Shown here: one piece after another, positions 11,409 through 19,227 of the stretch
Layout: each line of letters starts with the position of its first letter
Numbering within the stretch: the first letter of the stretch is position 1
NCBI RefSeq assembly: GCF_022647665.1
Contig: NZ_CP071872.1
Location: forward strand, 1,984,001-2,048,000
Direction: 5' to 3'
DNA: 64,000 nt
Source of the DNA: Streptomyces formicae
GTDB taxonomy: Bacteria; Actinomycetota; Actinomycetes; Streptomycetales; Streptomycetaceae
Position numbers and translations under genes: made by a program
The notes under the pieces: generated by a model
Seen by the model: the letters and a program-made list of their open reading frames with translations, nothing else
Told to the model about the DNA's origin: nothing
Databases searched by the model: none

Positions 11409-11495
11409 TCAGCAGGACGGGCGACACACGCAGCCCGCATAGCGGAGGAAGTCCATATGGACCCTCCGCCACAGGCGCACATCGGTGCCGGTCAT
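11409..11495 (-). CDS. Cys-rich putative leader peptide
   Basis: 28-codon open frame, MTGTDVRLWRR then VHMDFLRYAG then CVCRPSC, ending in a cluster of three Cys in the last seven residues. The core (R)VHxDxLRxA followed by Cys resembles the short putative leader peptides found upstream of sulfur genes in actinobacteria, thought to act in cysteine-responsive attenuation. It lies 33 bases after the monooxygenase stop and 96 bases before cysteine dioxygenase. No Shine-Dalgarno precedes the ATG, so it may be leaderless; MDFLRYAG is a possible internal start. Confidence 0.65.
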   Translation of the reverse strand: MTGTDVRLWRRVHMDFLRYAGCVCRPSC

Positions 11496-11527
11496 GTCCG
11501 GGAGTACACCATGTGCTCCCGTGAAGG

Positions 11528-13147
11528 TCAATTGATGTCCACAGTGCGGGCGGACCCGGCGCGGGCGGACCCCGCCGGAGCGGGCGCGCCGCCGCGCGCC
11601 GCGTCCGCCGCCGCGCACAGCTCGGCAGGCCGCACCCCGGCGAAGGCCGCGACCAGATGTCCGTCGGGCCGCACCAGCAGCACCGTATGGGCCGAAGCCC
11701 CCGGGTAGCTCTCGGCGACCAGCAGCTCGGCACGCATCGGCAGCGCCTCCACAGCGGACTTCAGCCGGGGCATCACACCCGCGCCCGCCCAGTGCCGCCG
11801 GTCCCACACGCCCGTGCCCGGCGCGACCAGGACGACCAGCAGCCGGCCCCGCCCCAGCCGGTCCCGCAGCCGTACGGTCGTGCCGTCCGGCGCCGTCACC
11901 CGGGCGTCGGCCACCGGTGCGCCGAACGGGGTACCGACCGAGGCGTGCGCCTCGGTGGACTGAGGTGCGAGGGGGGAGTGCGGGTACGAGGGGGGCGCGC
12001 CCAGCGCACCGAGCCCCAGATGACCGTCGGTCAGCAGGATGTCGTGCCCGCGCCCCGCCCCCGGCAGATAGGTGCGCAGCCCGCCGCTGCCCCGCAGTAT
12101 CGGCAGTGACTGGTCGGCGGCGCGCAGCCGCGCGGCGACGGCCGTGCGCCGCTCCGCCTGATAGCTGTCGAGGAGTGTCTCCGATGCGCCGTGGTGCCAG
12201 GCCAGCGCCAGCTTCCAGGCCAGGTTGTCGGCGTCGCGCAGCCCCTCGTCCAGCGCCTGCGTACCGACGGCCCCGAGGAGATGGGCGGCGTCCCCCGCGA
12301 GAAAGGCCCGGTCCACCCGCCAGCGCCGGGCGAGACGGTGGTGCAGGGTGTAGACGCCGGTGTCGATGAGGTCGTACTGCGGCGTACGGTCGCACCAGCC
12401 GGAGAGGGTGTCCCGCACCCGGGACACCAGCGCCTCGGGCGTGACCAGCTCGCCGCGGGCCGGCAGCAGCCAGTCGAGGCGCCAGGCCCCGTCCGGCAGC
12501 GGCCTGGCCGTCACCTCCTCGCCGCTCGCGCGCCAGGGCGGCATCCGGTGCAGCACCGCCTCGTCGGGCCAGGGCAGTTCGGTGCGCAGCGCGGCGACGG
12601 CGTGGCGCTCCACGGCGGTGCGTCCCGGGAAGCGGACGCCCAGCAGCTTCCGTACGGTCGAGCGCGCCCCGTCGCAGCCGACCGCGTAACTCCCGCGCCA
12701 CCAGGTCGCGTCGGGCCCGCGCGTGTGGACGGTGACGCCGCTGCCGTCCTGCTCCAGCGAGTCGAGCCGACTCTGCGCGGCGAGCTGCACCGGTCCCTCG
12801 GCGCCCAGCGCGGCGATGGCGTCGCGCAGCCCGCGCACCAGGGCGTGCTGCGGAATGTGCACCGGGGCCGGGAAGTCATCCCCGCCGAGCTCCAGAGCGC
12901 GCATCTCCTGCTTGCGGCGCAGCGACCGCCAGCCGACCCAGCGGGCGCCCTCGTCACGGATCGTGGTGCAGCCGAGCCGCTCCATCAGCGCCGCGGTGTC
13001 GGCGCGCAGGACGACCGTACGGGCGTGCCGGGGCTCCTCCTTGCCCGCCCCTTCGTCGAGCACGACGGAGGGAACGCCCTGCGCGGCCAGGGCGAGTGAC
13101 AGCGCGAGCCCGACGGGGCCCGCGCCGACCACGATCACCGGGTCCAC
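11528..13147 (-). CDS. FAD-dependent aromatic monooxygenase
   Basis: 539-residue group A flavoprotein monooxygenase (PheA/TfdB, FAD_binding_3 type). It opens with the Rossmann motif VDPVIVVGAGPVGLALSLAL, has the central YAVGCDGARSTVRKLLG (DG motif), and the second FAD motif AFLAGDAAHLLGAVGTQALD. The final 150 residues match the thioredoxin-like C-terminal domain of phenol hydroxylases. GTG 13147 is preceded by CAGGAGCAGC. The substrate is likely a phenolic or polyketide but cannot be told. Not obviously linked to its neighbours. Confidence 0.87.
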   Translation of the reverse strand: MDPVIVVGAGPVGLALSLALAAQGVPSVVLDEGAGKEEPRHARTVVLRADTAALMERLGCTTIRDEGARWVGWRSLRRKQEMRALELGGDDFPAPVHIPQHALVRGLRDAIAALGAEGPVQLAAQSRLDSLEQDGSGVTVHTRGPDATWWRGSYAVGCDGARSTVRKLLGVRFPGRTAVERHAVAALRTELPWPDEAVLHRMPPWRASGEEVTARPLPDGAWRLDWLLPARGELVTPEALVSRVRDTLSGWCDRTPQYDLIDTGVYTLHHRLARRWRVDRAFLAGDAAHLLGAVGTQALDEGLRDADNLAWKLALAWHHGASETLLDSYQAERRTAVAARLRAADQSLPILRGSGGLRTYLPGAGRGHDILLTDGHLGLGALGAPPSYPHSPLAPQSTEAHASVGTPFGAPVADARVTAPDGTTVRLRDRLGRGRLLVVLVAPGTGVWDRRHWAGAGVMPRLKSAVEALPMRAELLVAESYPGASAHTVLLVRPDGHLVAAFAGVRPAELCAAADAARGGAPAPAGSARAGSARTVDIN

Positions 13148-13275
13148 TGTGCTGCTCCTGTGGCCTGCCGGGAAAGAGGGAACAGAGGGAATGGGCTGGC
13201 CGGAGCCCGATGCGCGATCACAGAACGTATGCAACAGACTGCCGGTGTCCCCGTCAAGCTGCCCCGGAACGCGGC

Positions 13276-13307
13276 GAGGGGCGGTGGCCGCGTGGCCACC
13301 GCCCCTC
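13276..13307 (-). terminator. Terminator of the glu operon
   Basis: GAGGGGCGGTGGCC pairs perfectly with GGCCACCGCCCCTC over 14 bp around a 4-base loop, 24 bases after the gluD stop and before the downstream monooxygenase gene. Confidence 0.85.
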
Positions 13308-13331
13308 ACGGGACGAACATTCGACGATCCG

Positions 13332-14231
13332 TCAGACTCCTCGCCCGTCATTGACGCCGGTCTCGGCCACCGGCTCCTCCGCGCCGCCCAGCTCGGCCGA
13401 CAGCACCGCGCCGGAGCTGCGCTTGGCACGGCGCAGTCGCTGCTCCAGCCAGGAGGCGAAGCTCGTGAGCAGGAGGTTGAGGACGATGAAGATCACCGCG
13501 ACGACGATGAAGCTCGGGATGACGTTCGCGTAGTTCGCGGCGAGCGTGCTGCGGGCGTTGAGCAGCTCCGCGAAGGCGAGGACCGCGCCGCCGAGTGCCG
13601 TGTCCTTGACGATGACGACCAGCTGGCTGACCAGCGCGGGCAGCATCGCCGTGACGGACTGCGGGAGCAGGATGCTCCTCATCGTCTGGCCCTTGCGCAG
13701 GCCGATCGCCTTGGCGGCCTCCGTCTGCCCCTTCGGCAGCGAGAGGATGCCGGCGCGCACGACCTCGGCGAGCACCGAGGCGTTGTACAGCACGAGGCCG
13801 GTGACCACCGCGTACAGCGGACGGACGTCGCTGCTGATGTCGCCGGACGTCGCGTAGAGCTGGTTCGCGAACAGCATCAGGAGCAGGACCGGGATGGCGC
13901 GGAAGAACTCCACCACGACCGTCGCCGGAACCCTGACCCAGCGATGGTCCGACAGCCGGGCGATGCCGAACAGCGCACCCAGCGGCAGCGCGATGACCAT
14001 CGCCAGGGCGGCGGCCTTCAGCGTGTTGCCCAGTCCGGGCAGCAGATACGTCGTCCACGCCTGGGACTCGGTGAACGGCTTCCAAAGGGACCACTCGAGC
14101 TGGCCCTTGTCGTCCATCACGCGCCAGGCCCACCAAAGGCCCAGCGTCAGCAGCACCAGGAAGGCGACCGTGTAGACGATGTTGCGGCGCTTCGCCCGGG
14201 GCCCGGGAGCGTCGTAGAGAACGGAGGTCAT
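13332..14231 (-). CDS. gluD: Glutamate ABC transporter permease GluD
   Basis: 299-residue inner-membrane permease of the His/Glu/Gln/Arg polar amino acid family. N-terminal helix at NIVYTVAFLVLLTLGLWWAW, then the binding-protein-dependent transport domain with the EAA loop EAAKAIGLRKGQTMRSILLPQ that contacts the ATPase. ATG 14231 overlaps the gluC stop by four bases (ATGA). Last gene of gluABCD, followed by a strong terminator. The cytosolic C-terminal tail (about 35 residues) is non-conserved. Confidence 0.93.
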   Translation of the reverse strand: MTSVLYDAPGPRAKRRNIVYTVAFLVLLTLGLWWAWRVMDDKGQLEWSLWKPFTESQAWTTYLLPGLGNTLKAAALAMVIALPLGALFGIARLSDHRWVRVPATVVVEFFRAIPVLLLMLFANQLYATSGDISSDVRPLYAVVTGLVLYNASVLAEVVRAGILSLPKGQTEAAKAIGLRKGQTMRSILLPQSVTAMLPALVSQLVVIVKDTALGGAVLAFAELLNARSTLAANYANVIPSFIVVAVIFIVLNLLLTSFASWLEQRLRRAKRSSGAVLSAELGGAEEPVAETGVNDGRGV

Positions 14232-14896
14232 CGCTTCACCGCCACCCGCTTGCCGACCCAGCCGAGGACGATCCCGGTGGGAAGGGTCAGAACAACGAAC
14301 CCGAAGGCGAAGATCGCCGAGATGAGCAGCAGTTGCGCCTCGTTCTCGATCATCTCCTTCATCAGCAGCGCCGCCTCCATGACACCGATGGCCGCGGCGA
14401 CGGTGGTGTTCTTGGTGAGGGCGATCAGCACATTGGTGAGCGGACCGACGACCGAGCGGAAGGCCTGCGGGAGGACGACGTGCGTGAGGACCTGGGTGAA
14501 GCTCAGCCCGATGGCTCGTGCCGCCTCCGCCTGCCCGACCGGCACGGTGTTGATGCCGGACCGCACCGCCTCGCACACGAACGCGGCGGTGTAGGCCGCG
14601 AGACCGAGCACCGCGAGCCGGAACGCCAGCGCGTCGAAGTCGTCCGCCGCGCCCAGCGTCATGCCGAACACGTCGGCCAGGCCGGCCGAGGAGAAGACGA
14701 TGATGACGGTCAGGGGGATGTTCCGGATCACGTTGACGTAGACCGTGCCGAACGCACGCATCAGAGGCACCGGGCTGACCCGCATCCCGGCGAGTATGGT
14801 GCCCAGCACGAGGGAGCCGATACCGGAGAAGACGGTGAGTTTCACCGTCATCCAGAACGCCCCGAGCAAGTCGTAACCTTCAAGAAAGTCGAACAC
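14228..14896 (-). CDS. gluC: Glutamate ABC transporter permease GluC
   Basis: 222-residue permease partner of GluD. Starts MFDFLEGYDLLGAFWMTVKL at GTG 14896; EAA loop EAARAIGLSFTQVLTHVVLP. Separated from gluB by a strong hairpin, and translationally coupled to gluD. The pair forms the membrane channel for glutamate uptake. Confidence 0.93.
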   Translation of the reverse strand: MFDFLEGYDLLGAFWMTVKLTVFSGIGSLVLGTILAGMRVSPVPLMRAFGTVYVNVIRNIPLTVIIVFSSAGLADVFGMTLGAADDFDALAFRLAVLGLAAYTAAFVCEAVRSGINTVPVGQAEAARAIGLSFTQVLTHVVLPQAFRSVVGPLTNVLIALTKNTTVAAAIGVMEAALLMKEMIENEAQLLLISAIFAFGFVVLTLPTGIVLGWVGKRVAVKR

Positions 14897-14929
14897 GATC
14901 TCCCGCGCTTCCGCGTGTGGGGAGGGCTC

Positions 14930-14962
14930 GGCGCGCCGCCGCTGCCTCAGCGGCGGCGCGCC
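14930..14962 (-). terminator. Intra-operon hairpin between gluB and gluC
   Basis: A perfect 15-bp stem (GGCGCGCCGCCGCTG with its complement) around a 3-base loop. Inside the operon such a hairpin usually acts as a partial terminator or 3' stabiliser, giving more binding protein than permease. Confidence 0.8.
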
Positions 14963-14976
14963 TCGTCAGCCCTGCT

Positions 14977-15816
14977 TCACTTGACGATGTTGCCGATCTG
15001 CGGAGCGGGCTCGTTCTGGTAGCCGGCCGGACCGAAGTTGTCCTGGACGGCCTTGTCCCAGGCCTTCTCCTTGACCATCTTCTCGAGCGCGGCATTGATC
15101 TTGTCGACCATCGCGGTGTCGCCCTTCTTCACACCGATGCCGTAGTTCTCGTTGCTCAGCTTGAGGCCGGCGAGCTTGAACTTGCCCTTGTACTGGTCCT
15201 GCGAGGCGTAACCGGCCAGGATCGAGTCGTCCGTGGTCAGGGCGTCGACGGCGCCGCTCTGGAGTCCGTTGATGCACTCCGAGTACGTGCCGTACTGCTT
15301 CAGCTGAGCCTTCGGCGCGAAGTCGTCCTTGACGTTCTGCGCGGACGTGGAACCGGTGACCGAGCAGAGCTTCTTGCCGTTGAGGTCGTCGCCCTTGGTG
15401 ACGTTGTCGTCGGCACGGATCAGCAGGTCCTGGTGGGCCAGCAGGTACGGGCCGGCGAAGTCGACCTTCTGCTTGCGCTCGTCCGTGATCGAGTACGTGG
15501 CCGTGATGAAGTCGACGTCGCCGCGCTCGAGCGCGGTCTCGCGGTCGGCGCTCTTCGTCTCCTTGAACTCGATGTCGCCCTCGGCGTAGCCGAGCTCCTT
15601 GGCGACGTACTTGGCGACGTCGACGTCGAAGCCGGTGAACTTGCCGTCGGGGGTCTTCAGACCGAGGCCCGGCTGGTCGTACTTGATGCCGATCGTGATC
15701 TTCTTGCCGCCGTCGTTGCCGGAGCCGCTGTCCCCGTCACCGGAGCCGCAGGCGGTGGCCGTGAGGGAGAGAGCGAATACGGCGGCCGAGGCGGCGGTGA
15801 CCTTGCGAAGCTTCAT
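14977..15816 (-). CDS. gluB: Glutamate-binding lipoprotein GluB
   Basis: 279-residue periplasmic-type binding protein anchored outside the membrane as a lipoprotein; signal MKLRKVTAASAAVFALSLTA with lipobox Cys at residue 23 (TATAC). SBP family 3 features: GFDVDVAKYVAKELG, DFITATYSITDERKQKVDFAGPY (given in two parts: DFITATYSITDERKQ, KVDFAGPY). Two Cys later (LCSVTG, YSECING) may form a disulfide, as in GluB of Corynebacterium. It captures glutamate for GluCD. Confidence 0.94.
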   Translation of the reverse strand: MKLRKVTAASAAVFALSLTATACGSGDGDSGSGNDGGKKITIGIKYDQPGLGLKTPDGKFTGFDVDVAKYVAKELGYAEGDIEFKETKSADRETALERGDVDFITATYSITDERKQKVDFAGPYLLAHQDLLIRADDNVTKGDDLNGKKLCSVTGSTSAQNVKDDFAPKAQLKQYGTYSECINGLQSGAVDALTTDDSILAGYASQDQYKGKFKLAGLKLSNENYGIGVKKGDTAMVDKINAALEKMVKEKAWDKAVQDNFGPAGYQNEPAPQIGNIVK

Positions 15817-15874
15817 GATGATGACTTCCCTAGAGTTGAAGCGAAGTGGTGGATCGGGAGTTCAGGTCCAGGTC

Positions 15875-16660
15875 TCAGTGGTGCAGGATCTTGGACAGGA
15901 AGTCCTTGGCCCGGTCGCTGCGCGGGTTGCTGAAGAACTGGTCGGGCGTGGCCTCTTCGACGATCCTGCCGTCCGCCATGAACACGACCCGGTTGGCCGC
16001 CGACCGCGCGAAGCCCATCTCGTGCGTGACCACGACCATGGTCATGCCGTCCCGCGCGAGCTGCTGCATGACCTCGAGCACCTCGTTGATCATCTCGGGG
16101 TCGAGGGCGGAGGTGGGCTCGTCGAAGAGCATCACCTTCGGGCCCATCGCCAGCGCGCGGGCGATCGCCACGCGCTGCTGCTGACCGCCCGAGAGCTGCG
16201 CCGGGTACTTGTCGGCCTGCGAGCCGACGCCCACGCGGTCGAGCAGCGCCCGCGCCTTCTCCTCTGCGGCCTTCTTCTCCGTCTTGCGGACCTTGACCTG
16301 GCCCAGCATGACGTTCTCCAGCACGGTCTTGTGTGCGAAGAGGTTGAACGACTGGAAGACCATGCCCACGTCGGCACGCAGCCGGGCGAGCTCCTTGCCC
16401 TCCTGGGGCAGCGGCTTCCCGTCGATCGCGATCGTGCCGGAGTCGATGGTCTCCAGCCGGTTGATGGTGCGGCACAGCGTGGACTTGCCGGACCCGGAAG
16501 GCCCGATCACGACGACGACCTCGCCGCGCGCGATCGTCAGGTCGATGTCCTGGAGCACATGCAGCGCGCCGAAGTGCTTGTTGACGTTGCTCAGTACGAC
16601 CAGGCCGTCCGCCGCCGCTACGGCGTCCTCGGCGCCCTTGGTCACTGACACTCCGCTCAT
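15875..16660 (-). CDS. gluA: Glutamate ABC transporter ATP-binding protein GluA
   Basis: 261-residue ABC ATPase. Walker [11 protein letters not shown]-loop [11 protein letters not shown], signature [15 protein letters not shown], Walker [16 protein letters not shown]-loop VTHEMGF. First gene of gluABCD; ATG 16660. The leader holds a 7-bp hairpin that includes the GGAGGAC sequence, and a CCCTAAGCACG element shared with the response-regulator upstream region, both possible control points. Confidence 0.95.
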   Translation of the reverse strand: MSGVSVTKGAEDAVAAADGLVVLSNVNKHFGALHVLQDIDLTIARGEVVVVIGPSGSGKSTLCRTINRLETIDSGTIAIDGKPLPQEGKELARLRADVGMVFQSFNLFAHKTVLENVMLGQVKVRKTEKKAAEEKARALLDRVGVGSQADKYPAQLSGGQQQRVAIARALAMGPKVMLFDEPTSALDPEMINEVLEVMQQLARDGMTMVVVTHEMGFARSAANRVVFMADGRIVEEATPDQFFSNPRSDRAKDFLSKILHH

Positions 16661-16674
16661 CGGCTTCTTGCTCC

Positions 16675-16695
16675 GTCCTCCTCGGTTGGGAGGAC
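16675..16695 (-). promoter_or_regulatory. Leader hairpin covering a GGAGG sequence before gluA
   Basis: GTCCTCC and GGAGGAC form a 7-bp stem with a 7-base loop, 15 bases upstream of the gluA ATG. On the mRNA strand the 3' arm contains GGAGGAC, which could act as ribosome site, so folding may reduce translation. Function is inferred. Confidence 0.4.
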
Positions 16696-16910
16696 CCTAA
16701 GCACGCACTGCGACCAGCGTCAGTACATCTGAGCTGAAATTGAGCATAACGATCCGGCTGCAACCGGACACTCAGGGTGAACAGGGCAGCAGGATGCCGG
16801 GAGTGCCGTACCGGGTGGGTAACGGAAACCCCGGTGCGACGAGATGCCTCTTGACTGACGGGGCGGTGATCGGCGTTCATGCCCTGTACACACGCAAGAG
16901 CTACGCCCCT

Positions 16911-16966
16911 AAGCACGACCCAAGCACGCCCGTAAGCGCGACCCGAGCACGACCCAAGCACGACAC
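16911..16966 (+). repeat. Five tandem 11-12-bp repeats upstream of the response regulator
   Basis: Copies of AAGCACGACCC at 16911, 16922, 16934, 16945 and 16956, spaced 11, 12, 11 and 11 bases, ending 13 bases before the ATG. OmpR-family regulators bind tandem direct repeats with about this period, so autoregulation is plausible. A related CCCTAAGCACG sits at 16695-16705 near gluA. The rest of the 319-base divergent region shows no other clear element. Confidence 0.6.
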
Positions 16967-16979
16967 CCGGAGGGGGGCC

Positions 16980-17687
16980 ATGAGACTTCTGCTCGTCGAG
17001 GACGACAACCACGTGGCCGCGGCCCTGTCCGCCGTGCTTGCCCGGCACGGATTCGCCGTGACGCACGCCCGCAGCGGCGAGGAGGCGCTGCATGCCGTGC
17101 TGCCCGCGGCGGCCGAGGGCAAGCCGCCCTTCGGGGTCATCCTGCTCGACCTCGGACTGCCCGACCAGGACGGCTACCAGGTCTGCGGAAAGATCCGGAA
17201 GCTCACCTCGACCCCGGTGATCATGGTGACAGCACGGGCGGACGTACGCTCCAGGATCCACGGCCTCAACCTCGGCGCCGACGACTACGTCGTCAAGCCG
17301 TACGACACCGGCGAGCTGCTCGCCCGCATCCACGCCGTCAGCCGGCGCACCGCGCCGGGTGACGACGCCGTCCCGGCCGCCGACAGCGCCCTGAGGCTGG
17401 GCTCCGTCACCATCGAACTCGCCACCCGCCGCGTCAGCGTCGACGGCGCCGACGTCCAGCTGACCCGCAAGGAGTTCGATCTGCTGGCGCTGCTCGCCCA
17501 GCGGCCCGGGGTCGTCTTCCGCCGGGAGCAGATCATCAGCGAGGTGTGGCGTACGAGCTGGGAGGGCACCGGCCGGACGCTCGAAGTGCACGTCGCCTCG
17601 CTGCGCTCCAAGCTGCGCATGCCCGCACTGATCGAGACCGTGCGGGGCGTCGGCTACCGCCTGGTCGTGCCCGCCGCGTCGGCGTAA
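16980..17687 (+). CDS. OmpR/PhoB-family response regulator
   Basis: 235-residue two-domain regulator. Receiver: VEDDNHVAAAL acidic pair, phospho-acceptor Asp in ILLDLGLPDQDG, Lys in DYVVKPYDTGE. C-terminal winged-helix domain: LTRKEFDLLALLAQRPGVV, RTLEVHVASLRSKL, VRGVGYRLV. ATG 16980 directly follows CGGAGGGGGGCC. The partner kinase starts 14 bases downstream. Tandem repeats just upstream suggest autoregulation; divergence from gluABCD suggests that operon as a possible target. Confidence 0.93.
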   Translation: MRLLLVEDDNHVAAALSAVLARHGFAVTHARSGEEALHAVLPAAAEGKPPFGVILLDLGLPDQDGYQVCGKIRKLTSTPVIMVTARADVRSRIHGLNLGADDYVVKPYDTGELLARIHAVSRRTAPGDDAVPAADSALRLGSVTIELATRRVSVDGADVQLTRKEFDLLALLAQRPGVVFRREQIISEVWRTSWEGTGRTLEVHVASLRSKLRMPALIETVRGVGYRLVVPAASA

Positions 17688-17701
17688 GGCAGCCGCTTCC
17701 G

Positions 17702-19123
17702 TTGCGTACCCGCCTGCTTCCGCTCCTCATCGTCCTCATGGCGGGCGTGCTCCTCGCCCTGGGCTTCCCGCTCGCGGTGAGCCTCGCGGCGGCCGAGCAG
17801 CAGCGGGTCGTCGTCGACCGGCTGGACGACACGGCGAGGTTCGCGGCCCAGGCGCAGTTCGTCACGGACGGGATCGCCGGGCAGGACGAGCGCCGCGAGA
17901 CGCTCGAAGAGGAGCTGAGCCGCTACCACGACGTGTACGGCATGCGAACCGGAGTCTTCTACCGCACCGACGCGGCCATGGCCCGGGCGCCCGAGTTCTG
18001 GCAGATACCGGAGGGGGAGGGGCGCCGGGCCTTCAACGAGGCGCTGCTGGGACGCCGCAGCCATGACCCGCCCCAGGTGTGGCCCTGGCAGGAGAACGCC
18101 AGGCTCGTCATCGCCTCGCCGGTGGTACGGGACGGGGACGTCGTCGCGGTCGTCGTCACGGACTCGCCCACCGGGCAGCTGCGGTCGCGGATCCTGACCG
18201 GCTGGCTGCTGATCGCCGCAGGCGAGACCGCGGCGATGCTCCTCGCGCTCGTCGCCGCGGAACGGCTCACGGGCTGGGTGCTGCGGCCGGTACGGGTCCT
18301 CGACGCCGCCACCCACGACATCGCGACGGGCAGGCTGAACTCGCGTGTCGCGGCGGCCGGCGGGCCCCCGGAACTCCGGCGCCTGGCCCGCTCGTTCAAC
18401 GAAATGGCGGACAACGTCGAAGAGGTGCTGGAGCAGCAGCGCGCCTTCGTCGCGGACGCCTCCCACCAGCTGAGGAACCCGCTCGCGGCCCTGCTGCTGA
18501 GGATCGAGCTCCTCGCCCTCGAGCTCCCCGAGGGAAACGAGGAGATCGCCTCCGTGCGCACCGAGGGCAAGCGTCTCGCCCAGGTCCTCGACGATCTGCT
18601 GGATCTGGCGCTGGCCGAGCACGCCTCCGCCGACCTCCGGCTCAGCGACATCGGCGCGCTGGCGGCGGAGCGGGTCGCGGCCTGGCGTCCGCTCGCCGAC
18701 CAGAAGGGCGTGCGGCTCACCGGCCACGGCAGCCCGGCGGTCACCGCCTGGACCGATCCCGTCGCGCTCTCCAGCGCCCTCGACGCCGTGATCGACAACG
18801 CCCTGAAGTTCACACCGACGGGAGAAGAGGTCAGGGTCGAGGTCTCGGCCGACGGCGAGACCTCCACGATCGTGATCAGTGACCGGGGCCCTGGCCTGAC
18901 CGACGAGGAGCTCGGCCGCGTCGGCGACCGCTTCTGGCGCAGCAACCGGCACCAGAACGTCAAGGGCTCCGGCCTCGGCCTCTCCATCACCCGGGCACTG
19001 CTCACGGCCGGCGGCGGCTCGATCTCGTACGCACACGCCGAGCCGAACGGCCTCCGGGTGACGCTCACGGTCCCCCGCACGAGCCCGCCCGCCCGTCGGC
19101 CGGCGGGGACGCCCACGGCCTGA
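17702..19123 (+). CDS. Sensor histidine kinase
   Basis: 473-residue membrane kinase. First membrane helix LLPLLIVLMAGVLLALGF, extracytoplasmic sensor of about 130 residues, second helix near LTGWLLIAAGETAAMLLALV, HAMP, then the phospho-acceptor box FVADASHQLRNPLAAL, N box DAVIDNALKFTP, and G boxes DRGPGLTDEEL, GSGLGLSITRAL. TTG 17702 is chosen because it precedes the first helix directly and I see no usable ATG/GTG. It pairs with the upstream response regulator in one operon. Confidence 0.9.
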   Translation: MRTRLLPLLIVLMAGVLLALGFPLAVSLAAAEQQRVVVDRLDDTARFAAQAQFVTDGIAGQDERRETLEEELSRYHDVYGMRTGVFYRTDAAMARAPEFWQIPEGEGRRAFNEALLGRRSHDPPQVWPWQENARLVIASPVVRDGDVVAVVVTDSPTGQLRSRILTGWLLIAAGETAAMLLALVAAERLTGWVLRPVRVLDAATHDIATGRLNSRVAAAGGPPELRRLARSFNEMADNVEEVLEQQRAFVADASHQLRNPLAALLLRIELLALELPEGNEEIASVRTEGKRLAQVLDDLLDLALAEHASADLRLSDIGALAAERVAAWRPLADQKGVRLTGHGSPAVTAWTDPVALSSALDAVIDNALKFTPTGEEVRVEVSADGETSTIVISDRGPGLTDEELGRVGDRFWRSNRHQNVKGSGLGLSITRALLTAGGGSISYAHAEPNGLRVTLTVPRTSPPARRPAGTPTA

Positions 19124-19148
19124 GCGGGCCCGGCTTGAGGCGGGGCCA

Positions 19149-19178
19149 CGGCTTGAGGCGGGGCCACCGCCTGAGCCG
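19149..19178. terminator. Imperfect hairpin between kinase and TAXI gene
   Basis: CGGCTTGAGGCGG opposite CCGCCTGAGCCG, two 5-bp stems with a small internal mismatch, set in a stretch of repeated GGCCACGG/TTGAGGCGG units (19130-19205) between convergent genes. Confidence 0.45.
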
Positions 19179-19227
19179 GGCCACGGTCTGAGCCCGGCCA
19201 CGGTCCGGCGGTTGGGACCGCCCGGCG

